Origin: Symbiodinium natans
Taxonomy: Eukaryota > Sar > Dinophyceae > Suessiales > Symbiodiniaceae
DNA length: 64,000 nt
Direction: 5' to 3'
Assembly (NCBI GenBank): GCA_905221605.1
Contig: CAJNDS010002171.1
Span: 1-64,000 of the forward strand
Shown: piece by piece, positions 60,105 to 64,000 of the stretch
Position numbering within the stretch: position 1 is the first letter of the stretch
How the letters are laid out: each line of letters opens with the position of its first letter
Program-made: the position numbers and the translations under genes
Notes under the pieces: generated by a model
What the model was told of the DNA's origin: nothing
Seen by the model: only the letters and a program-made list of their open reading frames with translations
The model's database searches: none

Positions 60105-60380
60105 AAGTTTTCGGCTGAGGGCGCCGTGCCAGGGACAGACAACGCGCATGCCAAACTGTGAAAGCTCCTTCTTGCCTTGGGGACCAAATGAACCGTAAGA
60201 TTGGGTCATATACCCTATACTACTATAATTCCTAGTAAGGTATATGAACCATAAACCCTTTTAGGGTCCATTTCGTCCCCAAGGTGGGTGTTCCAGAAAG
60301 TTTCGCGCTGCTGGAAGGAACGACTAGCCCAGGGGTTCGGCCTTGGGGTGTGGCCCCACCTATCCCTTGCCATCCCCTAA
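60105..60380 (+). CDS. Two exons with a family A introner; gene 3' end
   Basis: Exon to 60173 (F-R-L-R-A-P-C-Q-G-Q-T-T-R-M-P-N-C-E-S-S) and exon 60284-60380 (W-V-F-Q-K-V-S-R-C-W-K-E-R-L-A-Q-G and H-L-S-L-A-I-P stop) join in frame across 60174-60283, a 110-bp family A element used as a GC-AG intron. The stop TAA comes from the first unit of a CCCTAAA block. Upstream start not found; no family recognised. Confidence 0.55.
60174..60283 (+). mobile_element. Introner, family A, best-preserved copy
   Basis: CCTTGGGGACCAAATGAACC ... GGTCCATTTCGTCCCCAAG, TIRs about 20 bp, with the ACTATAATTCCTAGTAAGG core. Inserted in plus-strand coding context, whereas 7493-7623 is in a minus-strand gene, so both orientations relative to the window are used. 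Confidence 0.85.
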
Positions 60381-60399
60381 ACCCTAAACCCTAAACCCT

Positions 60400-60490
60400 A
60401 AAACCCTAAAGCCTAAAGCCTAAAGCCCTAAAGCCCTAAAGCCCTAAAGCCCTAAAGCCCTAAAGCCCTAAAGCCCTAAAGCCCTAAACT
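60400..60490. repeat. CCCTAAAG octamer run
   Basis: About nine 8-mers CCCTAAAG following CCCTAAA and CCTAAAG units. Each unit contains AAG, unlike canonical C-strand repeats. Confidence 0.95.
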
Positions 60491-60496
60491 GAGTAG

Positions 60497-60541
60497 CATT
60501 CTATGAATTTGGGGCAGGTCCCACCTGGGATGCCGCACGTG
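60497..60541 (+). CDS. Short exon with telomeric donor
   Basis: Acceptor GAGTAG|CAT, then A-F-Y-E-F-G-A-G-P-T-W-D-A-A-R in the plus frame, donor CGTG|GTTTAGGG. Flanked by C-strand repeats upstream and G-strand repeats downstream. Confidence 0.5.
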
Positions 60542-60639
60542 GTTTAGGGTTTAAGGATTTAAGGGTTCTTGAGTTTCCGGTTTTTTTGCGTTTCCTTTTT
60601 TTTGGGGTTTAGGGTTTTTTTTGGTTTAGTGTTTAAGGT

Positions 60640-61060
60640 GTTTAGGGCGTATAGGGCTTGGGCCTCAAGATTTTGGGGTCAAGGGATCTGGTGGCCCCTT
60701 CTTGGGCATCTCGAATCACAGGGCCCCGGTCTTGGAACTGGTTCACCCTAAGCCCTAAACCCTAAACCCTAAACCCTAAACCCTAAACCTTTAGGGTGTA
60801 GGTTTAGCGTTTATGGTTTGGACCATCCCTGAGAGAGATGGCCTTGAGTGTCTAGGGTTTAGGGTTTAGGGTTTAGGGTTTGGGGGTTCGTAATTCTAGG
60901 GTTCAGGGTTCAGGGCAACCCCAAACCCTGTAAAACCCTAAGTGGCTCAGGGTTGCGGATCCCTGCCTGTGGAAGATCTATCGACGACGCCTCGGTGTGG
61001 TGAGGTCCAGCCCTCCACACCCCAAGCCATGAAACCCAGGGTTGAAGGTTCAGAGTTTGG
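60640..61060 (+). CDS. Coding-like stretches, strand uncertain
   Basis: 60740-60672 reads V-N-Q-F-Q-D-R-G-P-V-I-R-D-A-Q-E-G-A on the minus strand; 60970-61035 reads C-L-W-K-I-Y-R-R-R-L-G-V-V-R-S on the plus strand. Telomeric blocks separate them. No family recognised. Confidence 0.3.
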
Positions 61061-61399
61061 GGTTTCGGGTTTAGGGTTTAGGGTTTAGGGTTCAGGTTTC
61101 AGGGATGAGGGTGTAGCGTTTAGGGTGTTTAGGGTTTGGGGATGAGGGCTCCGGGCTGAGCAAAGTTTGGGGCTTGGGGCTTGGACTGGTATCCCCCCCC
61201 AAAAAGGCAAAGTGTCACCGAAATTCCTAGACCCCAAACCTTCAAACCCTATGAACCCGACATACCTTGCGAGGAGTATAAACCTCGTAAGCCCTGCAAA
61301 CCTGCAAACGCCACAAACCCTGTGAACCCTACAAACCCCAAAAACCCTGTAGACGCTTACAAACTATAATCCTTCAAATCCTACGAGCCCTACAAGCCT

Positions 61400-61600
61400 T
61401 ACAAACATGGCAGATTGAAGTTGAATAAGCTTGGGGTCCAGAAAGTGTTGGGCGGGTCGGGCTAGAGTCTTGGACGATTTTGTTGTTGACAGTGGACACT
61501 CGAAACTTTAAGCGAACGTGTTCAACGAAGGGTATTTGCCGAAAGTCTTGGGCCAAAAGGTGGTTGCGAATGGGATTTCCTGCTACACAAGTTCAATTCT
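61400..61600 (-). CDS. Exon candidate
   Basis: Minus frame Q-D-F-R-Q-I-P-F-V-E-H-V-R-L-K-F-R-V-S-T continuing N-N-K-I-V-Q-D-S. A second minus frame is also open. Preceded on the left by CCCTACAAA-type degenerate repeats (61220-61400). Confidence 0.35.
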
Positions 61601-61777
61601 CAAGTCCGTGAGGGTGTTGGGTTTAGGGGCAGTACCTTCAACTCACCCCTCAACCCTAAACCCTAAACCCTAAGCCATATAAACCCTAAGAACCCTATAC
61701 ACTAAACCCTACGCCCTAAACCCTAACCCTAAACCCTAAGAACCCTAAACCCTGAACCCTAAACCCCTAAACTCTGA

Positions 61778-61855
61778 ACCGCGTGAGCCGTGCGACTGCC
61801 CATCTCTTGTGACTCGTTGACCGTGGGCATCTCGGCCCTGAGTTGGCTTTGCAGT
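61778..61855 (-). CDS. Exon candidate
   Basis: Minus frame L-Q-S-Q-L-R-A-E-M-P-T-V-N-E-S-Q-E-M-G-S continuing R-T-A-H-A. CCCTAAA-type block on the left, TTTAGGG on the right. No family recognised. 61860-62300 is G-rich telomere-derived sequence. Confidence 0.5.
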
Positions 61856-62322
61856 GGGTTTTAGGGTTTAGGATTTTAGGGTCTAGGGCTTAGGGCTTAG
61901 GGCTTAGGGTTTAGGGTTGAGGGTTGAGGGTTTAGGGGTTTAAGGAAAATGTGGGTACCTTTTTTGGGGTCCTTTTAAGGGGATTCTATTCCATTTGGGG
62001 TTACGTACTTCGGGAAATACCCCAGTGGGTTCTAGGGTTTAGGGTTTTTGGGTTTAGGGTTTGGGGGTTTGGGGTTTTAGGGCTTCAGGGCTTAGGATTT
62101 TAGGGTTTAGGGTTGTAGGGTTTATGGTTGTAGGGTTTATGGTTGTGGGGTTGAGGGTTTTAGGGTTTTGGGGTTTTGGTGCATTGGGGTTTGGGGGTTT
62201 TGGGGTGTTGGGGCTTTAGGGTTTAGGGTTGGGGTTGTGTGGGTTGGGCTCTGGGGATTAGAGCTTCAGTTTGGACATTCAGGATTAGGAGGAACCCTAA
62301 ACCCTAAACCTTAAACCCTAAA

Positions 62323-62437
62323 CCCTACAGAAAGGACTGTTGTGAGGCGGAGTTGTTGGGTAGTTTTCAATCATTTAATAAGGTTTAGGGGTTAGTAAAC
62401 GCTTACAACTTTAAACTTATGGCCTCACAACAGTCCA
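62323..62437. mobile_element. Family M inverted-repeat element
   Basis: GGACTGTTGTGAGGC on the left, GCCTCACAACAGTCC on the right (perfect 15-bp arms), interior AT-rich. The only copy seen. 62440-62700 has overlapping open frames on both strands and a 20-bp direct repeat (TTTCGAAACACAGCC). Confidence 0.8.
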
Positions 62438-63002
62438 TTCATAAGTGGGAATCTTGACCATGATGTTTGGCATACATGATTTGGGGGGTGGGGGGGGGGA
62501 GGGGGTCCTTGGAAGTTGGCCCATCTTGGCAGGAGTCCCCCCCCCCCTCAAGCGTAACAGCCGTAGCTGTGCCACAGTTGGTTTGCTTTCACGTATTTCC
62601 AGACATGTTATTCGGAAGTTCCCTGTTTCGAAACACAGCCTTTGTTTCGAAACACAGCCCTTGTTTTGAAACATGGATCTCCCCGTCACAGCCACAATTG
62701 GTTCAAAAAATGAACTTCGTCATATCTACCGCAACCTCACACAATGCTTCGTTTCCATGCCTTAAACCCCAAACCCTAAACCTTACAAGTTACCGGGTTC
62801 CTCAACTCAAAGACCCCAAAGCCTAAACGGGCCTAAGCCCTGAAACCCTATGAGCCCTAAACCCTACTAAACACCGGGCCCTGAACTTGCAGCCACCTAA
62901 GCCCCTAAAGCCTGAACCCTGAACCCTAAACTCTTAGGCCCCTAGGCTGTCGCCGCGGCGGTCAGGATTTAGGTTTAGGGTTTAGGGTCTAGGGTTTAGC
63001 TG

Positions 63003-63130
63003 AAATTCTTCGGGGCCGGTTGCTGTGTCAGTTTGTCGGTTTCGAGGAAGGTTTCCTTGGGGGAGGGAGGACAGATTCGACGCAGTTTTGTTTCAAGATG
63101 CGGCGCTGGCTTGGAACGATGCCCATGTAA
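63003..63130 (+). CDS. Exon candidate
   Basis: Plus frame G-P-V-A-V-S-V-C-R-F-R-G-R-F-P-W-G-R-E-D continuing F-D-A-V-L-F-Q-D-A-A-L-A-W-N-D-A-H. Then AT-rich sequence with (TA)n at 63186-63200. Could be the 5' part of the same unit as 63343-64000. Confidence 0.4.
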
Positions 63131-63342
63131 ATACGTATGCACATGATACCATATGTAGATACACATCCTTTGGGGAGGGACACCATATATATATATATGT
63201 TGATTTGTTTTAATAGTACGTGTATATATATAGAGCAACTAATAAGAGTCGCTATTACAATACCATAGCATGATGCAGTTTTCGAGTAGTATTATCCAGG
63301 GTCATGTGGATACTAACTACTAGAGTAGTACATATAGTCGCC

Positions 63343-64000
63343 ATGTTACCGTTTCCGGTGGGCCGCCTTGTGAGGCGTCCTCATATGCAACCTATAGGGG
63401 CTGTTACCAAGAAGGAGCCGAAGACAGATCTTCGTATGCAACCTATAGGGGCTGTTACCAAGAAGGAGCCGAAGACAGAAACAGCGTTGAGAACAGTGTC
63501 TGCCGGTGTCAAGCGCAAGCAGTCCGATGTCATCCCTATAGGGGCTGTTCCCTCTGCCGGTATCCAGTGCAAGCGGTCCGATGTCATCCCTATAGGGGCT
63601 GTCCCCTCTGCCGGTGTCCAGTGCAAGCGGTCCAATGGAATCCCTATACAGGCTGTCCCCTCTGCCGGCGTCGAGTGCAAGCGGTCCGATGTCATCCCTA
63701 TAGGGGCTGTCCGGAAGTATCAGCCATCTCATACCACGCCGATAGGTGCAGCCACCAACCGACAGCATGTGGACATGAAGTCTGCAAATGCCGAAGAGAT
63801 CCCTCATGGACGGCTTCGAGTAACAGAACCGCCGTATCCCCCCCCATGGTTAGCGACTGCTGGGCCTCCTCCGGAAGTACTCCGACCAGCAGGGCCTTCG
63901 TTTCCTCCCTCTTGGCGCGTGCTCCATCAGCGAGAAGTTCGCATACACGTATGGGGCGGACAAGCAGATGATAGGGATCTAGATTACGTGGTTGACTGCA
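63343..64000 (+). CDS. Repeat-containing protein, partial (runs off the window)
   Basis: An uninterrupted plus frame from M-L-P-F-P-V-G-R-L to the last base, 219 codons, with no stop since 63271. Two tandem 16-residue units (M-Q-P-I-G-A-V-T-K-K-E-P-K) are followed by four ~18-residue units of the form K-R-S-D-V-I-P-I-G-A-V-P-S-A-G-V-Q-C, encoded by a 54-bp tandem repeat, then a Pro-rich segment (P-P-Y-P-P-P-W) and V-R-I-H-V-W-G-G-Q-A-D-D-R. The antisense strand is also open for 153 codons across the repeat. Start Met could be at 63304, 63343 or 63385. Family unknown. Confidence 0.6.
   Translation, partial: MLPFPVGRLVRRPHMQPIGAVTKKEPKTDLRMQPIGAVTKKEPKTETALRTVSAGVKRKQSDVIPIGAVPSAGIQCKRSDVIPIGAVPSAGVQCKRSNGIPIQAVPSAGVECKRSDVIPIGAVRKYQPSHTTPIGAATNRQHVDMKSANAEEIPHGRLRVTEPPYPPPWLATAGPPPEVLRPAGPSFPPSWRVLHQREVRIHVWGGQADDRDLDYVVDC

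Noticed and set aside
62560-62600. L-R-L-R-G-G motif on the minus strand, as at the ubiquitin C-terminus
   Set aside because: The residues before it do not match ubiquitin, and only six residues agree; chance match.
1-64000. rRNA, tRNA and snRNA genes
   Set aside because: No recognisable rRNA core, tRNA cloverleaf with B-box, or U-snRNA motif was seen by eye; a covariance-model search would be needed to exclude diverged ones.

Overview
The window reads as nuclear DNA of a dinoflagellate, most likely a core dinoflagellate. The evidence is threefold. Plant/dinoflagellate-type telomere repeats (TTTAGGG/CCCTAAA and variants) are scattered through the whole 64 kb, by eye about one block per 0.5 kb, in both orientations and never as one terminal array. 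Genes are broken into short exons (often 30-150 nt) whose introns begin with GC or GA as often as GT and end AG|G. Many introns are short repeated elements flanked by small target duplications (introners), a known dinoflagellate feature. No rRNA, tRNA, bacterial operon or CRISPR was seen.

Genes reconstructed by joining exons by phase, all on the minus strand: a ubiquitin-like/ankyrin-repeat protein (40236-35066, 8 exons, 310 aa); a transmembrane RING-H2 finger protein (about 29062-23747, at least 10 exons, 5' end not found); a multipass membrane protein (8020 to about 4381, 14 exons, about 595-665 aa); an intronless NYN-domain nuclease-like gene (19904-18366, 512 aa); and a short RCC1-like fragment (30780-30443). 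On the plus strand there are a two-exon gene end (60105-60380) and a partial CDS with 18-residue repeats that runs off the right edge (63343-64000). Many further exon islands of 45-200 nt look coding but could not be assigned to families.

Layout: 1-4 kb telomere-like repeats, an introner-bearing small gene and a TG-rich minisatellite; 4.4-8.0 kb membrane protein gene; 8-18 kb exon islands between telomeric blocks; 18-20.4 kb NYN gene; 20.5-23.7 kb islands and inverted-repeat elements; 23.7-29 kb RING gene; 29-35 kb islands, G-rich and CCCCTGAA satellites; 35-40.2 kb ankyrin gene, whose 3.3 kb first intron holds a nested 2.85 kb element carrying a ~65-bp satellite and a ~600-bp palindrome; 41-55 kb islands; 55.6-59.2 kb minisatellites and a 1.64 kb inverted-repeat transposon; 59-64 kb plus-strand exons.

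The main idea is that the telomeric repeats appear to be part of gene structure. Several introns start exactly in a telomeric block (G|GTTTAGGG), one predicted 41-nt intron is nothing but telomeric repeat (5087-5127), two blocks sit between 18-bp and 15-bp perfect direct repeats, and several blocks lie inside TIR-bounded introner elements. Exon junctions were chosen by hand from phase, splice dinucleotides and protein continuity; no transcript data were available.
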